Assembly: GCA_001939145.1 (NCBI GenBank)
Contig: LSRX01000062.1
Location: forward strand, 751,063-815,062
DNA: 64,000 bases
DNA from: Symbiodinium microadriaticum
Taxonomy: Eukaryota > Sar > Dinophyceae > Suessiales > Symbiodiniaceae
Direction: 5' to 3'
Below, in pieces: positions 38,200 through 49,079 of the stretch. The notes beneath the pieces are model-generated. The model made no database searches. It was not told where the DNA came from and saw only the letters and a list, made by a program, of their open reading frames with translations. Positions within the stretch are counted from its first letter, which is position 1. The number at the start of each line of letters is the position of its first letter. The position numbers and the translations under genes are program-made.

Positions 38200-39255
38200 A
38201 ACTCCTTCACGAAAACATCAAACACTCTGGACATGTAGGCTGCCGACGATCCGGCAACCTCCTTCGAACTTGCTGCTGGAGTGGATGCTGCACTCGGCAC
38301 CGAGGGAGCCCACTTCGAAGGCAAACCGAAACTGAGAGCTTGCTCATGAAGAAGCTCGTCGATGGTCCCGTGCTTGCAATACTTCCGCTTGCCGAGGATG
38401 ATGGCGGCCATGCTCATCTCGATTTCGGTGATGGTCGTGGCGACAACCTCAGGGGACATGGGCAAGGACTTGAGGAGCACCAGGAAATCGGCGAGCGAGC
38501 GCTCAGCTGAGGCAACTTTGCCCAGAAGGTCTCGACCGAAGGCCCTTTTGAGATCACTGACGGACACGAACTTCTCTGCGCCGGAGAAGGCCAGCTTCAG
38601 AAGCCAGTGTCTCCAGGAGACGTGCTGCTCCTTCCCCTTGACTTCCGTGGCCAATCCTGTCCAGAAGTCGTTTCCAAGGCTGCGATTCGGAGCTCCATGA
38701 GCCCGGACATGTCTCTCTGTCATGCTCATGTAGGAGTCGTCCTTCACGCCGCCGCCGTACTTGAGGACAAAGATGAAGATACCCGGCAGTGCAGAGCCGC
38801 ACGGCGGGCGAGAGCGAAGGATCTCGCCTGCCACGTCCTGGTATGCAACCGTGGTCGCACCAGGATTCTTCGCGAGGTGGGCCTGGATCGCCAGGTTCAC
38901 CTTCCGAGCCAGCTGCAGCTCGTGTTCTACAGCGGCGACTTGCCACGCAGTATTCCCTGCCGCTTGTGCGAGACCAGCGTAGTTGGGAAAGTGCTCCGTG
39001 ACCGAGTGCGAGATCACGAGCCACTCCACACCCTGCTCAATGCATTTGTGCCACTCCGGGTCGACGGTGGCTAGCTTTGCCATGGAGAGCCGGCCATCCA
39101 CGCTCACCTTGGAGTCGCTGTGTTCCAAGCCCGCCTTAAAGGCACGGAAGGCTTGATTGGTATGTGATCCCACGATGGATGCGTACCGCAAGGCTTGCCC
39201 TGACACGGGTGCCAGCTTTCCGGCCGCCTCGGTGACGAGTCTGTCGTTGAACTGT
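38200..39255 (-). CDS. Second transposon gene, exon 2
   Basis: About 350 codons from FNDRLVTEAAGKLAPVSGQA, through CIEQGVEWLVISHSVTEHFP, ILRSRPPCGSALPGIFIFVL and RHWLLKLAFSGAEKFVSVSD to SRVFDVFVKE. The 3' intron is short (about 68 b, ending TTTTCAG). Unrecognised; repeatedly associated by me with dinoflagellate mobile DNA, but I cannot name a Pfam family. A regulatory or DNA-binding partner of the transposase is a reasonable guess. Confidence 0.55.
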
Positions 39256-39310
39256 CTCACTTGGTCCCCACGCCGGTCCGAAGGGACTTCGATACAGATC
39301 GCCTTGACTT

Positions 39311-39560
39311 ACTTTTCTACGAATCCGATGGCTGCGATGCTGGATATCAGCTCCCCCACATGGGTCGCCGAGCATCCGATGCCGTCCCGATTGTTGAAAT
39401 GGACGCCGATCATGTCACACTGAAGCCTGAGCTTGAAGGCCAGCTTCTCGCTCAAGAGATACTCGTGCAAACCCGTGATGGCCTGCACAATGGAGCCTTC
39501 CTCCGCCTTCGCTAGCAACCCACAGATGGTCTCGATGTTCTCCGGACTCAAGCTCGACAT
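39311..39560 (-). CDS. Second transposon gene, exon 1
   Basis: Starts MSSLSPENIETICGLLAKAE (ATG at 39,560-39,558) and runs through LRLQCDMIGVHFNNRDGIGC to AAIGFVEK with a clear GTAAGT donor near 39,310. The intron is about 55 b, ending in AG before the exon 2 frame. Confidence 0.6.
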
Positions 39561-39699
39561 GCTGCCTACTTGGAGTATAAGCACCTACGGCTTTCCACAA
39601 CTTCGGCCCTTCCTGCGAGCAACGCCCTGCAGGAAGAAGCTTTGCGAGCAGAGCCCTGCAAAGCTGCATTGCCCCACGTAGACATGGAGCGATGAAGTC

Positions 39700-40955
39700 T
39701 CATATGAAATTGGTCCTCTGGTTCCCTAACCAAAGCCAAACGGGTAGCCAACACAACAAAACAATAGAAAATACAACACTGAAGTCGGAACCACCCTGCA
39801 GCCTTCAGCAACGAAACCAAACCCGAACCCATCCCAGTACAATATATGCCAAATCAAGGCCAGCATGCCTCATGAACGCAAATCTCGAACCCATTTTTGT
39901 CCCAAACAACATCCTCAAACCATGACACACCTATACACACCTACAAACACACAGCTGCATAATCCAAATGATCGAACAACAAAGGAAGTATTCGACAGGT
40001 CGCCCCTCAGGGACTGCCTTTGCATGTGTGCATTCACACTAAAATTGAGAAGACCCGCAAGATGAGAAACGTACACACACATATATATATATATAACATG
40101 TGTATGCATATAGACTTCTAAACATGTGTGTGTATGGACATACACCTTTCGGTCTCTGCAGGTGTGTGTTAAGAAGCAACACCCTAGATGTATATATGAA
40201 CATATCTATGTATGTGTATATGTATATGATAGAAATCCAAATCCCGGTGGCTTCGGCCAGCGAAATCATAACATCAACCTACCGAAATACATCTCTATCT
40301 ACTCAAGATCCCGATGCGTGTAGAATTAGCAACCCCCTTTTTTAAGAAGATGTACGATGGCTTCGGAGCAGCCTTCTTCTTCCGTACCTCTATTGTGAAC
40401 CTGGAAAGCCCTTTGCTAATGCCTCCCGCTATCTTCAGCTACATAAAGCCTACATTAGATGACCCTACATGTATGACCCTGGGAGCCGGCCTGCTCGGCG
40501 AGCAAGCAGCCGCAGCCGCAGCCGCAGAAAGCGACCGGAAGAGGAGAAGGGCAGGAGTTGGCTTCGGAGGTTTAAAGAAATGGGGGGGATTATCGTTTTA
40601 CAGATATTGGATTTGGTTTCAACCGATCTACAGATATAGCATCCTATACAACAAACGTCCAATATTGGGCGTGCTTGTGCGATTGCTTTTCGACATAATA
40701 TTAAGTTAAGTCTCGGCTTGGCAAAGATATTTTTTTGTTGTTCAGGCATGTCATGTGAACAAGCAAAAATCACATATCTACTGATTTACCTCACAGGCAA
40801 AAACATAAACAACTCAACTCCATGCCCCACATGTTGGCCGGAAATAGATTACAACTCTTGGCGGGAAGCCCCTTGGAAGTTCAAAAAAACAAATTCCTAC
40901 ACACATGACACCTCCAAAAACATGGAATTTTATCATGACAACAAGCCCCTGCGGA
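39700..40955. other. Non-coding part of the transposon, right side
   Basis: AT-rich with TATATA and TGTG runs (40,080-40,230). A 131-codon ORF at 40,314-40,709 has an Ala/Lys/Arg low-complexity stretch and no convincing coding character. Confidence 0.4.
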
Positions 40956-41110
40956 GCTGGCTAAGTCGACTTAGCCGACTTAGCCTAAGTGCACTTACGA
41001 ACAACATACCCTACTTATAACCCGCTTATACAAGTAGGTTAAGTGCCTGCACTATGTAGGCTAAGTAGTTTGGCTCACTTACAAGATAAGTCCACTATCT
41101 TGCAGTATAT
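40955..41110. repeat. Right subterminal repeats of the transposon
   Basis: ACTTAGCC/GGCTAAGT copies in both orientations (for example GGCTAAGTCGACTTAGCC), mirroring the left side. Confidence 0.7.
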
Positions 41111-41316
41111 GTAGATAGTAACTGGCCAACTACTTAGCGACAACATGTAATTTTTCCTATCTACTTACTATCTTGCACAGCGAACATAGACAACATATAA
41201 CCCATTTGACCAGCAACTTAGACAACATATAAGCCAGCTTATCGGACTTACTAAGTCAACTTCGTAACCAGAACAAGTCGACCAACTAGTTATAACCAGC
41301 ACCGACCCTCCAAGTA

Positions 41317-44300
41317 CCCACACCAGGCCCTCAAGCGCCAGCCCTGACTCTACAGGGGGTACACAATACACGGGTAAGGGTGCGGGCGGATTTCGGTTTA
41401 GCCAGGGTCAAAGGCTCCTTTTGGGGGCCAGTGTCGGGATGCGTGCCGCAACGGGGATGCATACCGGCCCAAGGCCCCTCTACGACCTTTTGCGATGCCC
41501 GTCAGGGACTCCTCTAGCCGATGCCGGGGGTCCCCGAGCGCGACTTGTTCCGACACCATGCCGCAACAGCAGAAGCAGTACGACCACTGGCGGTCCGAGC
41601 ACAGGTCTATGGTACCCTAGCCCTTGGGGGCACTCTGGCATACCCCGTGGTATGCATGACCCTGGGCGCCAGACTATCGCGTTATGTGAGGCGGTGGGAG
41701 AGCGTCTTCCTGCTGCGGTTCTGCACTGGCAGAAAGGCCTCACTCCCTCCCAACCGGCTGGTACCGCCGCTGAGGTTCTGGGACCTGATTATGATAAAGG
41801 GCTGGCATATGGAACAGTGTCTCTTGGCTTTACGCCTCGCGAACTGCATGCCCTTTTCCACCCAGATTTTCTGACCCTCTCACTTGAACAGTGCCTTCAG
41901 GCCTTGCCATGTCGCTTGCGGAAAGATTTGGCGGCACTCGCTTTTTGCACAGGGGAGGGTTTTGACGAAGGGCAGGTTTGTTATACTGACGGCTCCTATG
42001 TCCCGGGCTCCGACAAGCAGGATCCCTTATGCGGCTGGTCATGCATTTTTGTTGACCGAAAAGCGAGGACCATAGATGTCATCGCTGGCAGGATTCCTGA
42101 ATGGTGTCAGGATCAGGACGCGGCGCGATCTGCCTTCCGTGCGGAATGCTGGGCGATTATTGTGGCGTTATGGCTCGGAACCGCAGCCCTGCAAGGCCAA
42201 GCTCTGCACATCTATTCCGACTGCCAAGCCGCTTTAGCCATAGCTAATGGCGAGGCGGCCATACATGTTGGTGGGGTTGCTAAGATACTTGGTAATGTAG
42301 CTAGTTGCTGCCGTGACGCCGCTTCGGCAGGCCCCTTTCTCCATTATATCCCCGGGCATAGAGGTGCGTTAGGAAATGAAATAGCAGATATCGCAGCCAA
42401 AGCCGCAGCCGCAGGCTTCCCTCTTGGGAAACTGAATTGGGGCGATGATCGGCCACCCGGATGGTGGCAGCAGCAAGGTATTCTCTGGGCTTGGGCAGGT
42501 GCTGTCTGCCGCTGGGCTAAAGGGGATGATGCCCTACCGTCCCCGCTCGGCAATCCTCTAGATCGGCATAGAACTCACGGAGGCTTATCGGCAGAAGACA
42601 TTGCGGCGCCTTTCCTGCCTGGTACTACCGAGTCATCCGGCGATGAGACTGCCGGCAAGCTGATCCTCAGAGTGGCTTCGTACAATGCCCTCTCCCTTGC
42701 AACTGACCGGAAGGGGGCAGCCAATGAAGGGCTGGCTTTCCAGCCGGCCAAGCCCACCCTTCTCGCTAATCAACTAGAGGCTTCCGGGGTGCATTTTGCA
42801 GCTGTGCAGGAGGCCCGCACAGCCGAGGGCCGCTTGACGTCTGGGCCCTTCCTCCGTTACTGTTCGGGATCGAACAAAGGCCATTTGGGCGTTGAGCTGT
42901 GGTTTAGGACCGGCCACAGACTTATTGCTTTTGCCGACAAATCCAGGGAGGATGTGGCATTCCAGCCCTCGGCCTTTGTCGTGCTTTTCCAAGACCCACG
43001 TAGATTGGCAGTCCTCTTTAAGCAAGGAGATTGCCAAATCGTGTTCATTTCCCTGCACGCTCCCCACCGAGGATCAACCCCTGCAGAACTGCATCAGTGG
43101 TGGAGCGAGACCGAAGCACTCATATACCGTGCCTCGCGGGGTCGGCTCTTAGTGATAGGGGCTGACTGTAATGCCAGTGTCGGGTCGGTCGTCACACCCA
43201 GCATTGATGGCTGCGGCGCAGAGGAGCAAGACTTGCCGGGGGAGCTGCTTCATGCAATGTCTCGAAAATGTGAGCTTTGGCTTCCAGCTACCGTTGCTAG
43301 TGTACAGCAAGGGCCTACCTGGACTTTCGCGCAAAGGCGAAACGGCGCTCTGACTCGGCTCGACTATGTGATTCTCCCCTTGGCCTGGAAGAAGGGGAGG
43401 ATCTCCACATGGACTGATGCCAGCATTACGGCAGGGAACATTGTCCTTGACCATATCGCCACTGTCGCCGACATATGCGTCCTGACTACTTGCAAGGCCA
43501 GGACCAGGCGCATCGCCAAACCGAGCATCGATGTCGCAGCCTTGTCCGACCCGACAAATAAGTCCCGGCTTGATGACATCCTTAGGGCCGCCCCGAGACC
43601 CGCATGGCAAGTTACTGCCCATGCACACGCTGCCATTGTCACTCGCTATCTGCAGAACGAGCTTGCAGCTGCTTTCCCCAGGACGAGGCAACGCCAGCAG
43701 CACCCATACCTAACCGACCGGGCGCGGGAACTGCAACAACAGGTTGCCTGGCTCCGTAGGAAGCTTGCTAATATTAAATCTATGGTACGACGCCAGTTCC
43801 TCTTAGCAGTTTTTCAGGCCTGGCACACCTCAGGTGCTTTCTCGGTGCCGGATTCTCGATGGCTCCGAGATGCCCAAGTTTGTGAAACCTTGTATGGTTT
43901 CCGGCTGGGACTTCTCTCGAAAGCCCTACGTAACAGATGCAAGCAGGATCGGGCTGCTTACATGGAGAAATTGGCAGATGACGTCGAAGCCAACAAGCCA
44001 AATGCGCAGGCGGCCGTGCAGTCGATTCTAGCCCGTAAGCGGCGCAAGCCCTTCGCGCCTGAAGTACTCCCGGCTATCAAGGATGCCGACGGATGCTTGT
44101 GTGAAAACCCAGAGGATGCGGTTACCAGATGGCGGGAGCACTTCAGCGCCCTCGAGGACGGGCATGCAATGGGACCTGGTCATCTGCTTCAGCACGTTAT
44201 TTCGGCTAGTGAACCATTATGGCCAGCCCCGGAGGAGCTGGGTTTTTTGCCATCGCCCATGGATGTACGTAACGCATTGCTGCTTGCGAAGCGAGGTAAA

Positions 44301-45566
44301 GCATGCGGGCCGGATGCCATACCAGGCGAACTGGGGTTAGCTAATGCTGACGCCACCCAGGCCATCCTTTTCCCCTTGGCCCTCAAATTAGGGTTGTTGG
44401 GCGAGGAAAGCATGGGGTATAAGAGTGGTACCCTTACCTGGCTTTGGAAGGGGAAGGGACCACAGAGTGAATGCTCTTCGTACCGAGGAATCCTTTTGCT
44501 CTCCAATATGGGGAAAGCCTTGCATCGAGCATACAGGCCACAGATACAACGGCATTTCGAGCAGCATGCTGCACCCATGCAGTTGGGAGGCCGCAGGGCC
44601 TCTAGCGTAGTCTTTGGTTCGCATGCTATGCGTACATTTATGCGCTGGAAGGCATCAGTCGGACGCTCGTCCGCTGTGCTTTTTGCCGACGTGTCATCGG
44701 CCTACTACTCGACGGTGCGGGCTCTAGCATCACGATTCCCGTCCGCAGAATCTGCCGTTTGTGCCGGATCCAGTTTGGGCGCTTTGGCCGAAGATATTGA
44801 GCTTAGCATAGAAGAACAACTCCGGAAGCCGTCGGCACTTAAGTCCACTGGTGCGAGTCAATGGCTGCAGGCTATTACTACGACGCTGAATAGCGGCACG
44901 TGGATGTGTTTAAGGGGGGATGCGACGCCTGTAGCTACAATGCGGGGGACTAGGCCAGGGTCAGCCTGGGCCGACTTGACTTTTGGCGTTGTTATTCGCC
45001 GCATCCTTGCTCTGCGCGACGATTATCGGCGAGCCCTCAGGGGGGTGTGCAAGCCTGTCCAGGTACCATGGGATCAGCATAGGGATTGGAGGCCAATTGA
45101 GGAAACAGTAGTAGAGCTCCCGATTACTGATCTTGTGTGGGCAGACGACGTTGCATCGTGTTTTGACGTCGATAATGCCAGTGAGGCCAGCCGCGGTATC
45201 GGTCAGGAGGCCGGGGTTCTCGCTGACTCTTTTGCCAGCCACGCGCTGGAACTTGCTTTTGGGCCTCGCAAAACAGCTGCCATTATTAGTCTGCGTGGGG
45301 CTGGTGCCCGGACAGCCAGTCGCGAGCTCTATAAGGGTGTGCCTGAGGTTACCGTGATTAGAGAACATTCGGGAGCCACTGCCTTGCCTATAGTCGATAG
45401 TTATAGGCATTTGGGAGTTTTGCAGGCGCGAGAAGGGGCTATCCGCCCTGAAATACAACAACGCAAATCTGCCGCCTGGATAGCCTTCAGGGAGGGCCGG
45501 ACCCGGCTTTTCCGATGCATCGCTACAACGTCGCGGAACCTTGCTTGGCTCACTTGTTCTAAGTAA
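41317..45566 (+). CDS. Giant retroelement protein, part 2: RNase H, endonuclease, reverse transcriptase
   Basis: Open from the transposon border; residues below are counted from 41,421. RNase H: TDGSY (D190), E242 in AECW, D267 in YSDCQAA, H313 in PGHRG and D323 in NEIAD, a complete D-E-D plus H/D set. Endonuclease (exo/endo/phosphatase type): N422, E464 in VQEAR, D582 and N584 in GADCNA, D648 in RLDYV, D677-H678 in VLDHI. Reverse transcriptase: GPDAIPGE (963), YRGILLLSNMGKA, motif A VLFADVSSAYYS (D1090), motif B RPGSAWAD (about 1178-1185), motif C VWADDVA (D1242-D1243). All key residues are present. RNase H comes before the endonuclease. The frame ends at TAA (45,564-45,566) while RT homology continues in the +1 frame. 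Confidence 0.85.
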
Positions 45567-46992
45567 GTTGGTCTTTGGGGCAGGTGCGTGGCCTCCGCTC
45601 AAGGTCACAGAGCGGCAAATTTTTGCCGGTGCCCTGTTTTCCCTATACCGTTCCACACTAGGTTTGCGACGTGACGAAGACCAGCATATTACGCTTGCCA
45701 CCATGTGTTCCCTTCTCGGGCTGCCGGATCACGAATCCCTTTTGAAAATTGAGCAATTGCGATATGCCCGCCAGCTTTGTTGCCATGCACCCGACGAGGT
45801 GTGGGCTTTGATCCGCCGTGATGGGCCCTACCTGACAGTCCTCAGAGACGCGTTGACTTGGTTGTTTGTGCGGGTTTGTGCCACTTCGGATCTGCCCGAC
45901 CCCTTAGTGCAATGGGACCCATGGTGCACCCTCATGAAGGAACGTCCCCAGGCCTTCAAAGGATTGATCCTGCGAGCCAAAGGCCTCGAGCTCTGTCGGG
46001 CTACATGCTACGCTGCTTTGCAGGCCCTGTATCGGGCCCTTCGTTTCCACGGTGAAGGACGTTCCCCCGTGGACCAGGGGCGCAACGAGGCCTGTTACAC
46101 TGAGGCGTGTATTCCATGTCGGAAGGGGTTTGCATCCAGGGCCGCTTGGGCCTGTCATGCATCGAAGCTCCATGGTTACCGCATCGCAGCCTCGGTCCTA
46201 GCCGGTAGCCAAGGGGGGAAAGTTTGCCTTTCATGTGGCACCTGTTTTTCGAAGACAGCACGTCTTCGACGTCACCTTCTGCATTCTGCGGAGTGCCGTG
46301 TGGGCTGGGGTTCCTTCGTCCCGGACCCAGCCAGTGGAGTACCGACCCTCCACGACCGCGCTCCTCCCATCACAGTCGAGGGTTTGTTACAGGAGTGCCA
46401 TGCTGGCCTAGACCCGGCACGTTACAACAAAGGGCTTCTGGAAGCCTTGCTCGTTCTAGAACACCCTTCGGCCGCGGAGGTATGGGCTCGGGTCGTGGAC
46501 TTCATTGAACCTCTCGAGGTGCTCCGTTATACGGTCAGGATCTGGGGGGAGCAAACTCAAGGGGTGCACCATGCAATTGTAGAGGATGTCGTCCTCATGT
46601 TGGACCCGGAGCTGCTTTGCGACATTTTCTGCAAGCCTAAGCACAATGAACCCGTCGCTGAGTGCTTCCCTGAGCTACCGGGCCCACTCACAGAGGTTTT
46701 CCCCTTTGTGCTTTCCGGAGAGGTAGTGATCCTGGACTTGGACACTGCCCCATGCCCGAGTTTTTGCTACCCTTTTGTGGGTGGAGCGCCTCTCTCTGCG
46801 GCGAAGAGGCAAGCCAATTTTGTGGCCGCTGCTTGCGACACTGTCGGACACCTTGTACAGCTGTCCATGTCGAAGAGGGTCTTGCTTCGAGCCTCCCGTC
46901 GGACCCTGGCCTCTTTGGAACCAATGCCATCTTGGCTTGTTTCGGCTGGGTTCACCGTAACGGACTTTGGCATCAGCAGTCCCACCGACTAG
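45541..46992 (+). CDS. Retroelement C-terminal part in the +1 frame: RT thumb and zinc fingers
   Basis: Overlaps the previous ORF by 26 b. It begins LGSLVLSKLVFGAGAWPPL, the usual continuation after the RT core, so one base has been lost or gained, or a frameshift is used. Later ACIPCRKGFASRAAWACHAS then KLHGY, and VCLSCGTCFSKTARLRRHLL with HSAEC, give two Cys2-His/Cys zinc-finger-like motifs, as found near the ends of several LINE proteins where they bind nucleic acid. Ends at TAG 46,990-46,992. Confidence 0.7.
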   Translation: MLGSLVLSKLVFGAGAWPPLKVTERQIFAGALFSLYRSTLGLRRDEDQHITLATMCSLLGLPDHESLLKIEQLRYARQLCCHAPDEVWALIRRDGPYLTVLRDALTWLFVRVCATSDLPDPLVQWDPWCTLMKERPQAFKGLILRAKGLELCRATCYAALQALYRALRFHGEGRSPVDQGRNEACYTEACIPCRKGFASRAAWACHASKLHGYRIAASVLAGSQGGKVCLSCGTCFSKTARLRRHLLHSAECRVGWGSFVPDPASGVPTLHDRAPPITVEGLLQECHAGLDPARYNKGLLEALLVLEHPSAAEVWARVVDFIEPLEVLRYTVRIWGEQTQGVHHAIVEDVVLMLDPELLCDIFCKPKHNEPVAECFPELPGPLTEVFPFVLSGEVVILDLDTAPCPSFCYPFVGGAPLSAAKRQANFVAAACDTVGHLVQLSMSKRVLLRASRRTLASLEPMPSWLVSAGFTVTDFGISSPTD

Positions 46993-47062
46993 TTTCACCT
47001 TCGGTTATTTGTGAGTCGAATTCATCTTCCTGCATTAGGCGCGACCGACGGTCCCTCAGCCT

Positions 47063-47190
47063 GCTGAATGAAATGTATGTATGTATGTATACTCTTATGT
47101 ATGTATATATATATATATATATGTACAATATATATTTATATACTATATATATATATATGATATATATATATATATATATACATAAGTGCT
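47063..47190. repeat. (ATGT)n and (TA)n microsatellite at the 3' edge of the retroelement
   Basis: Starts right after the short 3' UTR (TGCTGAATGAAATGTATG). The GTAT/ATGT unit equals that at the 5' border, so it is either the tail or the target of the element. Confidence 0.85.
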
Positions 47191-47450
47191 TCAAGGCCTG
47201 AGTAGATGCCTATGTAGGTTGTGTAGGTGCATGGAGCCTTAAAGACCAAGGAAACCCAGTAAAAGAAAACTTCAGAGTCGCTCACGAACTTGGGTTCAAG
47301 GAGCTTCTGTCCAGAGTTTACTTGGAGGGTCCATATACACTAACCCCTTGTGGAAGTAAGGGTTTATTTTTTTCAGGTTTACGGTTTAAGCTCCAAGAGA
47401 ACCTCCTAACAATGTTTTTTTTTTTTTGGGGGGGGGGGCTACTTCCATAA
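47186..47450. repeat. Family A half-hairpin and homopolymers
   Basis: 47,186-47,239 is one A-type arm (AGGCCTGAGTAGATGCC... GTGCATGGAGCC). (T)n(G)n at 47,415-47,438. No gene seen up to 47,750. Confidence 0.6.
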
Positions 47451-47564
47451 TCGTGGTATGTTTAGACCCTCTTTTGGTTTGGGCCCAGCTGTACCTAGAC
47501 TCACGTAAACGGTCAATGCACCAGTGTCTAAGGTTCTACCTTTCATTCAAGGTACGTGCATTAA

Positions 47565-47700
47565 TACCCTAAACCCTAAACCCTAAAACCAAACCCCAAA
47601 ACCCTAAACCCCAAACCCCAAACCCTAAAGCCAAAACCCTCAACCCCGCAACCCAAAACCCTACACTCCCAACCCCAAACCCTAAACCCAAAATAGGAGG
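47565..47700. repeat. CCCTAAA/CCCCAAA array
   Basis: Telomere-like units in one orientation ahead of the next exon. Confidence 0.85.
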
Positions 47701-47751
47701 TTGGGGTTAGGGCAGAGGGTGGCTCGCAGTCTGGAGATTAATTAGGCCCAG

Positions 47752-47995
47752 AAGAAAAAAATCTGCGAAGTTGGCCAAAGACACTTCGCCCACATCTCTC
47801 TCTTCACCGAGGTCGACCTCATGTCTAACCCTGAACGCCCACCAAGCTATACCTATAGGCTCCAAAGTAGTTCTCTTTTGTGGCTTGTATTTGGGATCCT
47901 ATTAATAAGGTAACCCCCCAAAAGGAACTACTTTAGAGCCTATGGGTATACCCCTTATATGCAACTAGGGAAGTACAACACATTTTGGTGTTCAG
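47752..47995 (+). CDS. Host exon split by a family B hairpin
   Basis: GGCCCAG precedes. Reads KKKICEVGQRHFAHISLFTE then VDLMSNPERPPSY. The B element (47,852-47,946) follows, with TATA on both sides. Joined, the frame continues TPYMQLGKYNTFWCSG up to a GT within GGGTTTAGG. Unknown protein. Confidence 0.7.
47852..47946. mobile_element. Hairpin element, family B, TSD TA(TA), inside an exon
   Basis: CCTATAGGCTCCAAAGTAG... to ...CTACTTTAGAGCCTATGGG; TATA at 47,848-47,851 and 47,947-47,950. Confidence 0.85.
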
Positions 47996-48225
47996 GGTTT
48001 AGGATTTAATTTAGGGGCCTCAAAGGAACAATGTGGGGCTCCTTGGTATGGGTTTCGGTTGCTTAAAAAACTTCAACACGCTGCTACACTTTGCCAAACC
48101 ATGGTACCGGGGATCCAAAGCAAGGACCAGAATTCAGGGTCTAGGTGGGGTTCAGACTGTAACTGTAGAGTCTAGAAACCCTAATCGTCGCTAAACCCTC
48201 AACCCTAAACCCACTAGAGTCTGTA

Positions 48226-48357
48226 CCCAAAAGGTCCTACTACGTACTGTTGTGGGGGGGAGGGTACTTTGCTGAATCATACTAGAAATTTCATGTAGTT
48301 TCTCTTACATCATGGAAACGCTACAGTCTACTATATAGGTACATAGGACCCTTTGGG
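48226..48357. mobile_element. Hairpin element, family D
   Basis: CCCAAAAGGTCCTACTACG... to ...GGTACATAGGACCCTTTGGG, with a longer loop; flanks GTA/ATA. The adjacent minus-strand sequence (ACPGFESLRFPSTAKKA) may be coding but is short. Confidence 0.7.
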
Positions 48358-48439
48358 ATAGCTTTTTTCGCTGTAGAGGGGAACCGTAGGCTCTCAAAGC
48401 CCGGACAGGCCAACAGCCAAACCTGACACACCCAATGCT

Positions 48440-48870
48440 CTACACCCTCTATAGGGTTTTCGGGCTTATAGGATTTATAGGGTTTTAAGGCTTATAGGCT
48501 TTAGGGTTTATAAGGTTTTAGGGTCTGTAGCGCTCATAGGGTGTGTCAGGTTTTAGGGTTTATAGGGTTTTAGGGTTTACAGGGTGTATAGGGTTTAGGG
48601 TCCCGAGCGATTGTGGAGTGAGTTCACAGATCTATGGTGGCGCTTCCCGGAAAGTTCGGACCTTTCTTCCCTTATCGCATGGATCTACGGAGGTCTACTC
48701 CGGCGAACCCCGAAACCCTAAACCCTGAACCCTAAACCCTAAAGCCTAAACCCTGAACCCTAAGCCCTGAGCCCTAAACCCTAAACCCTAAAGCCTAAAC
48801 CCTAAACCCTGAACCCTAAACCCTGAACCCCAAACCCTAAACCCTGAACCCTAAACACTAAACCCAGAGC
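48440..48870. repeat. Telomere-like arrays, convergent
   Basis: TATAGGGTTT-type units (48,440-48,600), a short unique piece, then CCCTAAAC/CCCTGAACC units (48,710-48,865). Confidence 0.85.
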
Positions 48871-48880
48871 CTGCCAATAC

Positions 48881-49075
48881 GGATCGCTCATCCGAGCACT
48901 GACGAATTGCGTCTTCGCGTTGCCGTCCTCACCGGGTCTACCCACAGGCTCCAAAGTAGTTCCTTTTTGTGGTTTATGTTGAGGGTCCTATACGGTAACC
49001 CCAACATGGAACTACTTTGGAGCCTATGGGCAGACTTCGCGGGTTCAGGGTTTTGATGGCCGTAAGCCTCAAACA
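48881..49075 (-). CDS. Host exon split by a family B hairpin
   Basis: Minus strand: acceptor GCTGGTAG, donor GTATTGG. The B element (48,941-49,030) has TA on one side and CA on the other (one substitution). Joined, the exon reads FEAYGHQNPEPAKSRPGEDG then NAKTQFVSARMSDP. Unknown; hydrophilic. Confidence 0.7.
48941..49030. mobile_element. Hairpin element, family B, inside an exon
   Basis: CCCACAGGCTCCAAAGTAG... to ...CTACTTTGGAGCCTATGGG. Confidence 0.85.
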
Positions 49076-49079
49076 CTAC

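Larger units (their letters stand above)
33026..41314. mobile_element. 8.29 kb DNA transposon inserted in the retroelement ORF
   Basis: Terminal inverted repeats of about 31 b: CTTGGAGGGTCGGGGCTGCT...TAACTAGTT on the left and its reverse complement with two or three mismatches on the right. TA flanks both ends (33,024-33,025; 41,315-41,316). Subterminal regions are rich in GGCTAAGT/ACTTAGCC motifs on both sides. It carries two minus-strand genes. Removing it with one TA fuses the retroelement frame without shift: the codon starting at 33,025 continues at 41,317, and the next codon starts at 41,319, in frame with the RNase H/RT ORF. Confidence 0.85.
24628..47060 (+). mobile_element. LINE-like retroelement, about 14 kb without its inserted transposon
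   Basis: Order: ORF1 (24,872-26,098), a decayed spacer with a repeated motif, a giant ORF with four repeated modules running into RNase H, endonuclease and reverse transcriptase, then a zinc-finger tail. It is bordered by (GTAT)n on the left and (ATGT)n on the right (from about 47,071), with no poly(A). Interrupted by the DNA transposon 33,026-41,314. RNase H ahead of the endonuclease differs from the usual LINE order, where RNase H follows RT. Confidence 0.8.

Noticed and set aside
40314-40709. 131-codon ORF near the right end of the transposon
   Set aside because: Mixed low-complexity (poly-Ala, Lys/Arg) and no coding bias or splice context.
46973-47194. Tyr/Ile-rich ORFs after the retroelement
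   Set aside because: Translations of (TA)n and (ATGT)n.
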